This document shows, in pieces, positions 52,617-62,739 of a DNA stretch of 64,000 bases (position 1 is its first letter; each line of letters starts with the position of its first letter). The DNA is from Notolepis coatsorum (taxonomy: Eukaryota > Chordata > Actinopteri > Aulopiformes > Paralepididae): NCBI GenBank assembly GCA_963971535.1, contig OZ020598.1:87006185-87070184 (forward strand). The letters run 5' to 3'. The notes below the pieces were generated by a model. The model searched no databases. It was given only the letters and a program-made list of their open reading frames with translations, and was not told the DNA's origin. The translations under genes and the position numbers were made by a program.

Positions 52617-54005
52617 TCAGTCCGAATCAGAGCATTCTGCCTCACTAGATTCTGAATCATCAGATTCCAATGAATCACCCCTCCTCCTCCATACATCATC
52701 ATCTCCCTTCTCATCATCATCCTCCTCACTCTCCTCTTCCTCACTTTCTTCAGCTGGCCCTGGTGCAGGTAGATGTATTGGGAGAGCAGGTCGTGTGTGG
52801 CGGACAGGGCGACAGCGACCACCCACCAGCTCCCAGCCATGTCCGAGTGGCGAAGGGTGTCGCTTCAGGGAGGGGTGGCGCACTAGATATGCCAAGTAGT
52901 TGGCACGGAGGCAGTGTTGGCGTAGGCTATCTGCATCTGGAGGGAGATGGATGAATGATTTGTTCTTCATTCTTTTCCACTTTGTGGCACGGGCCTCAGC
53001 CATGGTACTACTCTTCTTGTCGCCATAAATAACATGTTGTGTGAACTCAAACAGCTCCTCTAGCACCTCCTCCTCAAGGTCAAGGCTATCTCCACACCAC
53101 GAGAGCAACCGTCGTGCCATAGGGCTCTTTGCCACCTTGTCATACACCGACGACTTACCCTTGTCATAGAAGCCTGAATTGGCATCACAGCCTGTAATGC
53201 AGTGTAGCTGCACAATACAATCTGCCATCTCCTCAGTAACCAGACGTGTTCTGCTTTCTCTTGATGCAGAGCATACCGGGCAGCTGTTGAGAGATGCCAT
53301 GACATAGGCATCGGTGTCGGCTGCATCAATGACCACAGGGCCACTGTAGCCTGACTCACGTAGAACTGTGTAAGCAGAGAAGAGGATGGTGTCAGCCTCA
53401 GACTGGTCAAAGCTATAGTTCTGCATTGGTTGCTGGGTTGACAAGTTGGTGCAGTGGGAGCCAACAGAGTAGACAATCTCTGTATCTACACCCTGTGCAA
53501 CAAGGTCAGTCAGATAGCTGCATATTACTTTTTGTAGCCGCTCCTTGTTGCTGACGCTACACAGCAGTGTTTTGAACTCTCTGGCAGAGGGGAAGGGGTC
53601 GCCCAGCTTCATGTAGGTGTTGGGGACATGTACCTTACCTTGTACCCGCAGATCTCGCTCATCATCTTTAGTTGAGTATGCTGCGTCGTACGGGTCATTT
53701 ACACAGAAAATACGGTCAGCATCACCATGGCGGGCAAGGATGATGGATGATACCTTGTGGACATAGTCCAACCACTTGTATGGGGTGCCATCTTGTGTCT
53801 GCCGATCTTCTGCTGATGGGGTTGCCATCCTCCAGATCATGCCCATGTCGACAAGAGCGGTGTAGGGTTCTTGCAGATCTACAGATTGGAGAGAGAGCTT
53901 CTGAATGAGCTTGCTCTTCTGTGTCTTCCTATATGTGCCATTGGAGTTGAATAAGGCCACACATTCCTCGACAACACAATGTTCCAGCAACTCTGAGAGA
54001 TTCAC
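52617..54005 (-). pseudogene. Transposon protein, C-terminal part: XPG/PIN-like nuclease
   Basis: 462-codon open frame, C-terminal part of a longer protein; the frame continues upstream without a stop past 54005 (VEVSQLVNLSELLEHC), so the first Met/Val is not a true start. PIN/XPG-like signs: VVIDAADTDAYVMAS at about residues 221-235 (acidic pair after a hydrophobic strand, as in the D-x-D of XPG-type domains) and LHCITGCDANSGFYDKGKSS at about 261-280, a motif that resembles the TGCD-x-GKGK blocks seen in transposon-associated nuclease-like proteins. The C-terminal 60 residues are strongly acidic (EESEEEESEEDDDE). A role in cutting DNA for transposition or processing ends is inferred; no database search was possible. 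A basic stretch (RHPSLKRHPSPLGHGWELVGGR) precedes the acidic tail. Confidence 0.6.
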
Positions 54006-54018
54006 AAGTTGACTGACT

Positions 54019-55460
54019 TCAACCAGTCACTGCCTTGAGAGCACTCCGCTCCATCTCAGCAGCTCTTGCTTTGAGTTCCTCCCCGGGCTTCTCCATGCAG
54101 GGCTGCTTGGCAAATGTCAAGCGTTTGCTCAGAGGGACAGGTGCATGGAGGGAGGTTTTCTTACTGAACACTCTGTCTTTCAAGAAGCTGGTCAACTTCT
54201 CCTCTCCCACAGCATAGGCTGAGTTGAAGTCCGCGATGAGTTCATCAGAGGCAGGCATGGCTGACTGTAGGGTGCGGAGGGTGGGTGAGGCTGGATCAAA
54301 TGGGAAGGAATCAAACTCATGCATGCATGCGACCAGGTCCTGCACGCGCTGCTCATCTTCTCTCATCCTTTTCGGACCACATTCTATGTGCTTCCTCTTG
54401 GCTTTTTTGTGTGTGGCCAGGGCATTGTGAGCCACCCGGATCTTGGCCAAATTGTTCACATTTCTGGAGTGCACCAGCAGCTGCTTCTCATTTTGGAGGA
54501 TGGAGAGCCAGCCAGACTTCATTTTGCTGCCCTTGTTCATTGTACACTCGATCCACATGTCCCAGGCCATGTTGGAGTAGGGGTTGCCTGTGATGGACTG
54601 AGTGAAGTCAGTACGAAGGAAGGCGACCTGATCAGCAGGGAGAGCTGTCAGCATTGCCCAGAAGTCAGGCAGCCACCTTCCATACCTATTGTTGTCGTAC
54701 ACTACCATCCATGGCAGCATGGCACGCAGAGAGCTGACATACTCATCCAAGTTGCAGATATGTACTGCATGCACATTCTGCTTGAGTGCATCCATCATAG
54801 ACAGGAAGTCCCTCCAGTAGTCCGCCATGTCACTGGCCTCCACCTGGGTGAATAAATTGGTGATGAGGCTCTCGAGGTCAGTATCATCCTCCAGTGCCGC
54901 ATGTGCAGCTGCACAGGGTTCTTGGGAGAGACTCATATCTCTCAGAATCTCAAGGTTCTCCCTTGTCTCATCAGCCAGGTTGGGCATGAGCCTCCCCTTT
55001 ACCAGCTGACTCATGAGTGCCTCATAGATGAGCCTCAAGCAACGCAGCCCCCTCTTGTAATGCTTGCCTTTCAGTGCACGACGGAGCCCTCTGCAATAAC
55101 TCCTCCTGCCACAAGTACATCTCCTAGCTCACTCCCCTTGTAGTGCTTGTAGATAGCGCTCATCATCACACACGGTGTATGGAAGGGACCAAGAAAGGGT
55201 ACAATGTCATGGTACTTGTTTGGGTTCTCGGCCTTGAGCAGAGTGATGAGGACGTACACAGGATGATCTCCCACTAAGAAGGCGAAGGGCATGTGCTTAG
55301 TTGCGATGATGGTAGACAGCTTCTCCATGATGTCATTCACAACTGACTTGTTGGGCGGTTTATTGTAAGATGTATGAAAATAAGCCTTGCTCTTCCTCTG
55401 CTCCATATTCAAGCCAGCGTGAAACCCATTGTATGAAGGGATAGTGCACGCATGCACGCA
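54019..55460 (-). pseudogene. Transposon protein, N-terminal part: DUF6589-like, frameshifted
   Basis: Two frames of one ancestral coding region. Frame 1 (to 55071) contains NMEQRKSKAYFHTSYNKPPN, then FLVGDHPVYVLITLLK, IVPFLGPFHTPCVMMSAIYK and LGDVLVAGGVIAEGS; frame 2 (54019-55038) begins LRLIYEALMSQL and has MVVYDNNRYGRWLPDFWAML, TGNPYSNMAWDMWIECTMNK and RVAHNALATHKKAK. A single-base loss at about 55070 separates them, and another shift near 54018 separates frame 2 from the nuclease part. The FLGPFHT, GSELGDVL and ALKGKHY-type motifs recall DUF6589, a domain of unknown or putative transposase function. The CA repeat (about 55467-55490) lies just upstream, so residues before NMEQRK are probably not part of the protein. 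Confidence 0.5.
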
Positions 55461-55798
55461 CGTATGCGCGCACACACACACACACACACACCCGCAGTCT
55501 ATTGAAGAAGAAGGCCTGGATGAGCGAGGTCAACAGGAGTTCTTCATGTCAAGGAATGTCGAAATGGCGTGGTCCAAGATACCTTTTGAAACAGAAGGCT
55601 GAGCACAAGCTCAGAACATCATCAAAATAACTCCTGAAAGAAACAGCTTTCGAACACAACACAAGGGTTAACAAACCCCAAACACAGGGCTACAATGACT
55701 ATATTAGCTAACTAGTTGTTTTTGCTAGCTAGCTATAGCTATTGGGAAAGTTGTTAGTCTGAAGCCCTGCCCAAACACCAAATCTTACTTTCCCATTC

Positions 55799-56161
55799 AA
55801 AAGTTACATTTTCGCTCTGCTGTCTCTTTCTACATTTTTGCTCTACTGGATGGTGGCCATCTTGGATTTCTGGGTTAAATTGATGTCATAGAGTCAAACT
55901 AATGTCAGAATTGGAATCGTCATGGTTGACTTACACAAAAAATTGTGTTTAAATATGATTCTAGGTGCTCTGGATCAAAAGTAAATTTTTCAAGATGGCG
56001 TCAGCAGATATTTTCGATTTGGCCATCTGACAAAAAATGCCGGGATTTTTCGGAGGGACACAGGGGCTAAATATTTTATAAAAGGTCCATAGAAGTCAAA
56101 TCAATCATCAAAACATCTTAGCCAGAGAATGGTCACAGAATGTTGGTTCTTGACCCAACTA
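55799..56161 (-). repeat. Right terminal inverted repeat of the 4.29-kb transposon
   Basis: 363 bp, reverse complement of 51873-52210 with one ~26-bp internal insertion and scattered substitutions. The outermost ~100 bp are almost identical to the left TIR. Followed by CCT and the resumed LINE-a sequence GGGGAGGCTGCAATTCG. Confidence 0.88.
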
Positions 56162-56290
56162 CCTAGGGGAGGCTGCAATTCGAAACTGGCCACCGTAAAT
56201 GTCCAAACCACCCCACCCCTTCCTAATACAGTCTCCTCCCCACCGTATGTATCTTTTCTCCCACCCCCTCCTAATGTAGTCTCCTCCCCA
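56162..56290 (+). pseudogene. LINE-a 3' end, continuation after the transposon
   Basis: CTGCAATTCGAAACTGGCC, CCGTAAATGTCCAAACC and a repeated TCCTCCCCACCGTATGT-type tail match the LINE-a 3' UTR in the two duplicated blocks (about 41500-41580 and 45690-45790, reverse strand). It continues the copy interrupted at 50022 and 51872. It runs into the poly(A) end of an L1. Confidence 0.75.
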
Positions 56291-56755
56291 TCATATTTTT
56301 TTTTTGTATTTATTTTTTTGTATAATTTTTTAAACAAACAAATAAACAAACATGACAACATAAAATTAGATATACAAGCATTAATTAACAGTGCACATCC
56401 AGTTAAATCACAATTTTTTAAATAAATGTCTTATACAAGATATACACCTAATACCTGCTATCTAATACCCTACACACATATGCTCTCGCTCGCTCCCCCC
56501 CCCCGGGCCCCCCCTTGGATAATCCATCCATTATCATTCGCTCCTAACCAGGCACTACAATTATATGCTAGCTTTTATTCTCTCCACCACTTCTGACCAC
56601 ATTGTAATTTTGGATTCACTGAGACCCAAAATTCTTGCTGTGGATATTTCTAGATAAATCACATCGAGATATGTAAGAATCCAGACCTTCCGGCACATTT
56701 TTTCCGGTTGAAACCATCGTGATGCTATCAGCTTTTTAGCCGCTGTGATACAAGA

Positions 56756-57730
56756 TCAAACCAATCTCTTTAGCTGTATAGGTACTGCACACTCAAAAAC
56801 ATCATTAAACAGTAATACAGAGGGGTGTACAGGTATATTCAGAGTTAAGAGACTTGATAATTGCTGGGTCACTTCTTTCCAGAATATCTTAACTGGTGGG
56901 CAGTCCCAGTACATGTGCATAAATGTACCCTCGTCCCCATTTGTACATAAGGAGCATTTGGAGTCTTGTTTAAGACCCATTTTGTTCAGTCTTATAGGAG
57001 TCAAGTATGTCCTATGAATATAGTTAAGATTGATTTGTTGATGGTCCGGGTTCCGTGATGCAAGTCGAACATTTGCCCAGGCTTCTTGCCAATCAAATCT
57101 TTTTCCAGGTCTGGTTTATCCCTCCTCCAGACAGTCTAGGTGGAGGATTTCATACGAGGATGTTAGTAATTGATGATACAAATCTGATACAAAACCTCTA
57201 GATGTCTCTCTTTCATAGAAGAATTTGTGGTATCTGTGGTGTACAATTGGTATCCTTAATGGAACACCGTGAGCCTTCAAACATAACAATAACTGTGCAT
57301 AAAAATAATATGTGGAACCGGTGAGATAATTTTTTTTGTCTATTTCCTCATAACTACAAAAACCCTGTTTATTGAAATCTCCTAATGTGTGTATGCCCTG
57401 CTTTTCCCATCTAGGGAATCTTATAGGTCGTTTTCCAATCAGGAGTGCATTGTTATTGAATAAGGGAGTATGATTATGCCATTTATGTGGGTTCGAATAT
57501 TTTTTTTGTGTTTCACGCCATATCCGGATCGCATGAGTAATAATGGGGCCAAATTTCCGTTCGCATTGCTTAATTGATAATTTGGTGTATACTATATCCT
57601 GCAGTCTATGTGGTGCTACTATATTTTCTTCTAACTTTCTCCAGGATACTGATGCTTGGGGATCAAACCATGTTGTCAGTGGTCTTAAAGTGTACGCCTT
57701 AAAATAGTGGAAAAAATCTGGAAATGCCAT
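56756..57730 (-). pseudogene. L1 ORF2 C-terminal region
   Basis: Two blocks: 57116-57730 (AFPDFFHYFKAYTLRPLTTW, ITHAIRIWRE, FPRWEKQGIHTLGDF) and 56756-57004 (CSLCTNGDEGTFMHMYWDCP), the latter being the C-terminal Cys-rich motif (C-x2-C, H, C) that L1-clade elements carry. Between the blocks the frame is lost. The Cys-rich part is needed for RNA binding and retrotransposition in known L1s. Confidence 0.75.
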
Positions 57731-57829
57731 ACCACCGTCGGCTTTGTTTCTCTGTGCGGTGGATCTTTTTATACATGGTGGTTTGTTATTCCAAATAAAT
57801 TTGTATGCGGAGGAGTGTAATATTTTCCA

Positions 57830-58663
57830 TTAACCGTCTGGAGGGGGTAACGGTAGCATTGAGCTGAAGAAGTTGATTCTAGGTAGGACGTCCATCTTAA
57901 CTATTGATACCCGTGCCTGTACTGAGTTTTTAAATTTTGACCACCTGTCAAAGTCGTATTTTATTTTATTTTGGATTTTTATGTAATTGTGCTTCACCGT
58001 TTGGCTTATGGTAGGGAATACTTCAACTCCCAAACATCTAAAGTGTTTAACCATCGGTATCTCTTCTGGGAGGGTTATATATTTTTTTGCAGGGGCGTTA
58101 AGTGGAAGGAACGCCGACTTCGGCCAATTTATCTTAAATCCCGATAAATCGCCAAAGTCCTCAATCAACTTGAGAAGATGAGGCATTGAGGTGTTGGGGT
58201 TTTGCATGAACAGTATTACGTCGTCCGCATATAAACAAATTTTATGTTGTGTGCCCTTGATTACGATTGGTTCTATGGATTGGGATTGTCTTATATATTG
58301 TGCTAAAGGCTCTAATGATAAATCGAATAGTCCGGGACTAAGAGGGCAACCCTGTCTAGAAGAGCGTGATACCGGAAAGATTTCGGAGGTGATTATACCT
58401 GTTGTAATCATGGCCGATGGATCTTTGTATAATACTTTAATCATATCAATGAATCCTTTTCCTAACCCCATCCTTTCTAATACTGCCCATAGATACGACC
58501 ATTCCAAACTGTCAAAAGCTTTCATTGCATCCAGGGACAGCATCGCCTTAGGTGTGGTGTCGTCCTTGTTGGCATCTAGTACGTGTAGTAATCGTCTTAT
58601 GTTATCAGTGATCAAGCGGCCTCTTATGAAGCCAGTTTGATCCGGATGAACTAAAGACGTCAT
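57830..58663 (-). pseudogene. L1 ORF2 reverse transcriptase domain
   Basis: 277-codon open block, the catalytic palm of an L1 reverse transcriptase: LVHPDQTGFIRGRLITDNIR, MLSLDAMKAFDSLEWSYL (first catalytic Asp), RQGCPLSPGLFDLSLEPLA, KICLYADDVILFM (YADD active site), FGDLSGFKINWPKS. The N-terminal side is cut by a frameshift in an A-run near 58760 and a stop after RP; the C-terminal side by a shift near 57830. Confidence 0.85.
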
Positions 58664-58683
58664 ATGCTTTTGAAGTCTGCTGG

Positions 58684-60087
58684 CTAATACCTTAGAGTAC
58701 AGTTTGATATCGGTTCCGAGGAGGCCCTAGGGTCTATAACTACCACACTCTGTGGGGTCTTTTTTTTTTTAAGGAGGACTGTTATGAGTGCAATATTGTC
58801 GTTCTTATGGAAGTTCCCCTCCTTGACTGAGTATAAAATCATATTAAGTAATAGGGGTCCAATTATGTCCCAACAAGAGAGGTACATTTCTGGTGGGATA
58901 TTGTCTCTTCCTGGAGCCTTACCACTTTGCATTTCGGATATGGCCTTCCTGAGTTCCTCTAGTGTGATCGGTGTTTCTAACTGTTTAGCGTCATCCTCTG
59001 AAAGTTTAGGGAGGTTAATTTGATTAAGATATGTGTCCATTTTGTTTTGATCGAAGGTCGTTTCTGATTTATACAAGTTGGAGTAGAACTTTTTGAATGT
59101 CGCATTTATTTTTTTAGGGTCTGTAACAAGTCCTTGTTGTGCTTTAATGGTAGTTATATCTGCAAATTTTGCGTTAACTCTTAATCGCATAGCTAATAGG
59201 TGACTTGGTTTAGAACCTTGAGAGTACTGCTGTTGTCTTGTGCTACGTATTTGTATTTCAGATTGTTGTTTATATATGGCGTTAATCTCTTTTTTTAGTA
59301 CATTAACTTGAGTTTCCAGTCGAACCGAGTCGTTGTATTGTAAAGAAGTAAATAACGTAGAGTAAAGCGTTTCCAGTTCAGCCAGTTTTGAGCATCGATT
59401 CTTGCGTATTTTGGAGGAAAAGCTATCGGTGAAATCCTTGATCATTCCCTTTACCGACATCCATAACATTCTGGGGTCCTGCACCGAATTCGCATTCTCC
59501 AGTAGGAATACTGAAAGAGCTTCTTTGAATTGTGTAATGAATTCCTTGTTATTAAGCAGCATTGAGTTAAATCGCCATCTTGGGGCTCGGGATGATAGTA
59601 TATCAAATGATCCTTTTAGGAGTAAATAACAGTGATCTGACAATGCATTGGGTATCATTTCCACATCATAGTTATCAAATAGTCTCGGGGATGCAAAAAC
59701 ATAATCTATTCTGGATAATGTGTTATGTCTCGCAGATCGACAAGAGTACTTCCGGGTCGTGGGGTTGAGTGATCGCCATAGGTCATTTACACCTGTATTC
59801 TTTGACCAATCCTTTAATGCATTAGATGAATTTTTTTGTTCGTTGGAAAAGGAGGGATAAGATTTATCCATCCCTGGATCCCAAATGGCATTAAAATCCG
59901 CACCAATTATAAATGAGTATTCGGGAAGGTCTAACATTGTTCTGGTAAGTGTAGTGAAGAAATTAGCTTCGTACAAATTTGGGGCGTATACCGCTACCAA
60001 CGCTATTTTCCTGTTCTTGTGTACAATCTTAGCTATAGTTATCAGACCATCTGCATCAGACCATACTCCCTTCAATTCAATATTCAA
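58684..60087 (-). pseudogene. L1 ORF2 endonuclease C-terminus and linker
   Basis: 467 codons: residual AP endonuclease (VAVYAPN, IGADFNAIWD carrying the catalytic D-x-N, RIDYVFAS, ALSDHCYLLL with the S-D-H of the active site), then the linker with FKKFYSNLYKS, TLEELRKAISEMQSGKAPGRDNIPPEMY (RT block 0) up to TVLLKK. It ends because of a slip in an eight- or nine-base A-run. The frame stays open upstream to about 60113 (VKRKLNIELKGVW). The first ~100 residues of the endonuclease are missing. Confidence 0.82.
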
Positions 60088-60113
60088 CTTCCGTTTAACG
60101 ATATGTATATATT

Positions 60114-60361
60114 GTTAGGATCTATGGGTAACAGTACTGTATATTTGCATATCGTATGTCACAAATGTAACAGTACTATATACCTGTATCATATGTCATG
60201 TATGTCCCTATGCCATAAATGTCATGTCATGTATGAATTGAAAATGGGGGACCCTGATGTAAACAAGACAAACGTCTTTCTGTGGTCTGCATCCCCTTAA
60301 CAATTGTGTGTATTGAGCCGTACTGTATTGTACCCATTCTGCAATCTGTTAAATAAAGTTT
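60114..60361 (+). other. Unassigned, probable retroelement 3' tail
   Basis: No gene. Near its end AATAAA (about 60353) is followed by CATTCATTCATCC, the form of a LINE/SINE 3' tail on the plus strand. TATGTCA and CAGTACTGTATA-type words repeat within 60130-60230 but not as a clean tandem array. Confidence 0.4.
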
Positions 60362-61090
60362 TCATTCATTCATCCATTTATGTATTGCCAATAAGCAGTC
60401 TGTAATGGAGTTAATAGCTGGTTCAGCAGATATGTACAGTTGTGCATCATCCGCATTGCTATGGAAACCTACATTATGTTCTCTGATGATATCACCCAGC
60501 GGTAACATGTAAAGGGAGAAGAGTAAAGGACCTAAGCAACTCCATTGTGCAACTCCATAGTTGTCATATATCTCAGACATGTGGCCTCCTAGTTTAACAT
60601 AGAATTTCCTCCCTCTGATGTATGTTTTAAACCAGCTTAGCACATGTTCTGAGAAACGACAAGGTTTTCAAGATGATCGATTACAATATCGTGATCGATT
60701 GTATCGAATGCTGTACTGAGATCTAGCAGGATAAGGATGGAGACCTTATTCTCGTCAGAGTTTAGACTGAGGTCACTGATTATTTTGGTGAGGGCAGTTT
60801 CAGTGCTATATTTTCTGAATCCCGTTTGAAATTCTTCTAGGATGTTGTTTTCGTCAAGAAAGGAATTAATTTGAACTGAAACTATCTCTTCAAGTACTTT
60901 ACTAATGAATGGTAGGTTAGATATTGGTTGATAGTTTGCCAGTACATTACTACTATTTTTTTAGTAATGGCTTTACAAGTGCTGTTTTAAAGGCATCTGG
61001 GGAAATACCAGTTCTAAGGGAAGTGTTGATGACATCTAGCACAGGGCTTGAAACACTATTAAAACACCAGTTTGATGACATTTTATCAAC
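60362..61090 (-). pseudogene. L2-type LINE reverse transcriptase fragment
   Basis: Minus-strand RT in shifted frames: VDKMSSNWCFNSVSSPVLDV and GISPDAFKTALVKPLLKK at 60950-61090; antisense of the AFDTIDHDI-type block at 60640-60780; then LSWFKTYIRGRKFYVKLG, CLGPLLFSLYMLPLGDII and NADDAQLYIS (Y/NADD, tyrosine replaced) at 60362-60643. Stops and shifts throughout; non-functional. Confidence 0.75.
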
Positions 61091-61323
61091 AGTTATGCTT
61101 GTATGCTGAGCAACATAGTATAAAGCATAATGCAACTCATGTTTCATAACATGGTTTACAACAATAACATATAAACACATCAGTTTATAATGTGAGATTC
61201 CCATGTTTTGTTGATGGCTTTAACACTTGCCCCATTGGATTGTATTGGAGCCTGGTGAGACAATGCAGTACAGTGTCGTTTCTCAGTCAAAGCCTGAGCA
61301 AACATATTGGACAGTGTTTAAAA

Positions 61324-61611
61324 TAGGGATGCACCGATCCGACTTTTTCAGTTCGATACCTGGGCTTTGGGTACCGATCCGATCCAATTAATAAACTATG
61401 CCTCACTGTGTGGAAGAGACTGGGATCATTATTTTGTGCAAAGCAACATCAGGTTTGAGTTAAAACCTTACTTTCCTAACTTAGTGAAACAAAATGTTGT
61501 CATCTGTATATATTTTGTAATATAATTCATTTAAAAGCAAAAAAAAAAAAAAAAAAAAACTGATCTAGCTATTTGTCATATTGGGGCCAATATCCGATCA
61601 GTGCATCCCTA
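61324..61611. mobile_element. hAT MITE, 288 bp
   Basis: Termini TAGGGATGCACCGATCC and, from the right, TAGGGATGCACTGATCGG. Flanks GTTTAAAA (61316-61323) and GTTTAAAT (61612-61619) agree at 7 of 8 bases, as expected for an aged 8-bp hAT duplication. An A-run (about 61541-61559) lies near the right end. No ORF. Confidence 0.85.
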
Positions 61612-61619
61612 GTTTAAAT

Positions 61620-62739
61620 ACATGGATATCTTAATCTTCTACAATGTTATAGTATTGTTGTGGCCAATCCACATTTCCACATCAAAGCACTTCAGTAAAG
61701 TCAAGTGTTCATTTATCAATCCCCTTGGGGGAAATTCAGACCCATTTTCATCTGCTTGGAATAAAATATTGCACTGGAATGAGACCAAACGTTTGTGACC
61801 AGGCCACACAGGGTCCCGATTTATACAATAGAACAGACTATTATTCACCATTAAGGTGATAGTGTAAAGTCAACTCTTGCTTTCCACTCCAAAGGACATA
61901 AGGAAACAACTCCAAGTTCCAACTCCAAGTACATTTTTATTTTCAACTTTTCAACAGTTTCAGTTGCAGTTGATTCTTGACTGGTTGGTTCTTCATATAG
62001 GTTGAAAACCTTCGAAAAACAAAGAAAACGGTTTTAACAATGCAATAAACATAAACAACAAACAACAATAACCATCTTTTCAAACCAATAAGTTCTTTTT
62101 AAACATGGTTGATTTTAAACATTAAATATATATTTTAAATAATCAAACATCTTTTAACGATAGTGTTTACACAATGAATGCCAAAATGTAAAGTATTAAA
62201 TTACCTTATAAAGTTGACATTTTAACACAGTCTTAAATTAACTCATAAAGTCGACATTTTAACCCAATTATTAAAGTCATTTTCAATTAATCATTTCTGA
62301 ATTGTAACCTTTAATAAATGATTCAAGTTAGTAAACATTTGATTCAAGTCAAGTAAACATTTGGTATTTTAAATTGAATAAGTGAAGAAATATAGCTAAA
62401 CTTTAAGCTTGTAGATCAGCTCTGATTGAACAAGGCATTTTAAACCTTTAAACATGAGTTGTCGACCTTTTTAGTAGTCTTTCAAATTCTTAAATCATTT
62501 TAACATTTCTAACTTGGTCTTAATTTGTAAAGAGATACTTTTAAACATAAATGAAAACCAACTCTCAAGCAAGTGAATGTGTAGACTGAAACAGTTGGAG
62601 CTACTAAACACACAATTGAATTGAAACTGATTTTAACCACATTTAAGCAGAAGTATAAATAAACAGTAGAATAAGTAGAACATAACCGACCATTGGCGTC
62701 TTTGGGGGTAGAGCTCCTTGGGTCGACCTTCAGCTTGCT
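61620..62739. other. AT-rich, no gene recognised
   Basis: About 1.1 kb of AT-rich sequence. A minus-strand AATAAA lies near 61936-61941, which could end a transcript, but no coding sequence is attached to it within reach. The short open frame at 61639-61851 has no family features. Direct repeats such as AAGTTGACATTTTAAC and AAAGTCGACATTTTAAC (about 62210-62260) are short and imperfect. Confidence 0.5.

Larger units (their letters stand above)
51873..56161 (-). mobile_element. 4.29-kb DNA transposon with long TIRs, DUF6589-like/XPG-like protein; Academ-like candidate
   Basis: Left TIR 51873-52210 and right TIR 55799-56161 are inverted copies of each other, both starting TAGTTGGGTCAAGAACCAAC. 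The flanks are CCT on both sides (51870-51872 and 56162-56164). The undisrupted LINE-a copy at about 41580-41600 reads AGAGCACCTACGGGAGG in sense with a single CCT, so the insertion and its 3-bp duplication are directly supported. Inside, on the minus strand, is one long coding region, now in three frames (52617-55460), plus a SINE at 52381-52597 and a CA repeat. As I recall, Academ transposons use 3-4-bp duplications and some encode an XPG nuclease; classification is inference. Confidence 0.8.
56296..60113 (-). mobile_element. L1-clade LINE, 5'-truncated and decayed
   Basis: About 3.8 kb of minus-strand L1/Tx1-type element. The 3' end at about 56296 is marked by an A-run (T-run on the plus strand, 56296-56335). 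The 5' end at about 60113 is truncated within the endonuclease domain. Between them lies ORF2 in at least four open blocks broken by frameshifts, plus a 3' UTR of roughly 400 bp. No clear target-site duplication found. Positions 56335-56755 hold only this 3' UTR. Confidence 0.8.

Noticed and set aside
55440..55490. N-terminal MCVCVCAHTCVHAC segment of the transposon protein
   Set aside because: It is translation of a CA/CG microsatellite; the protein probably starts further in, at or after MEQRK.
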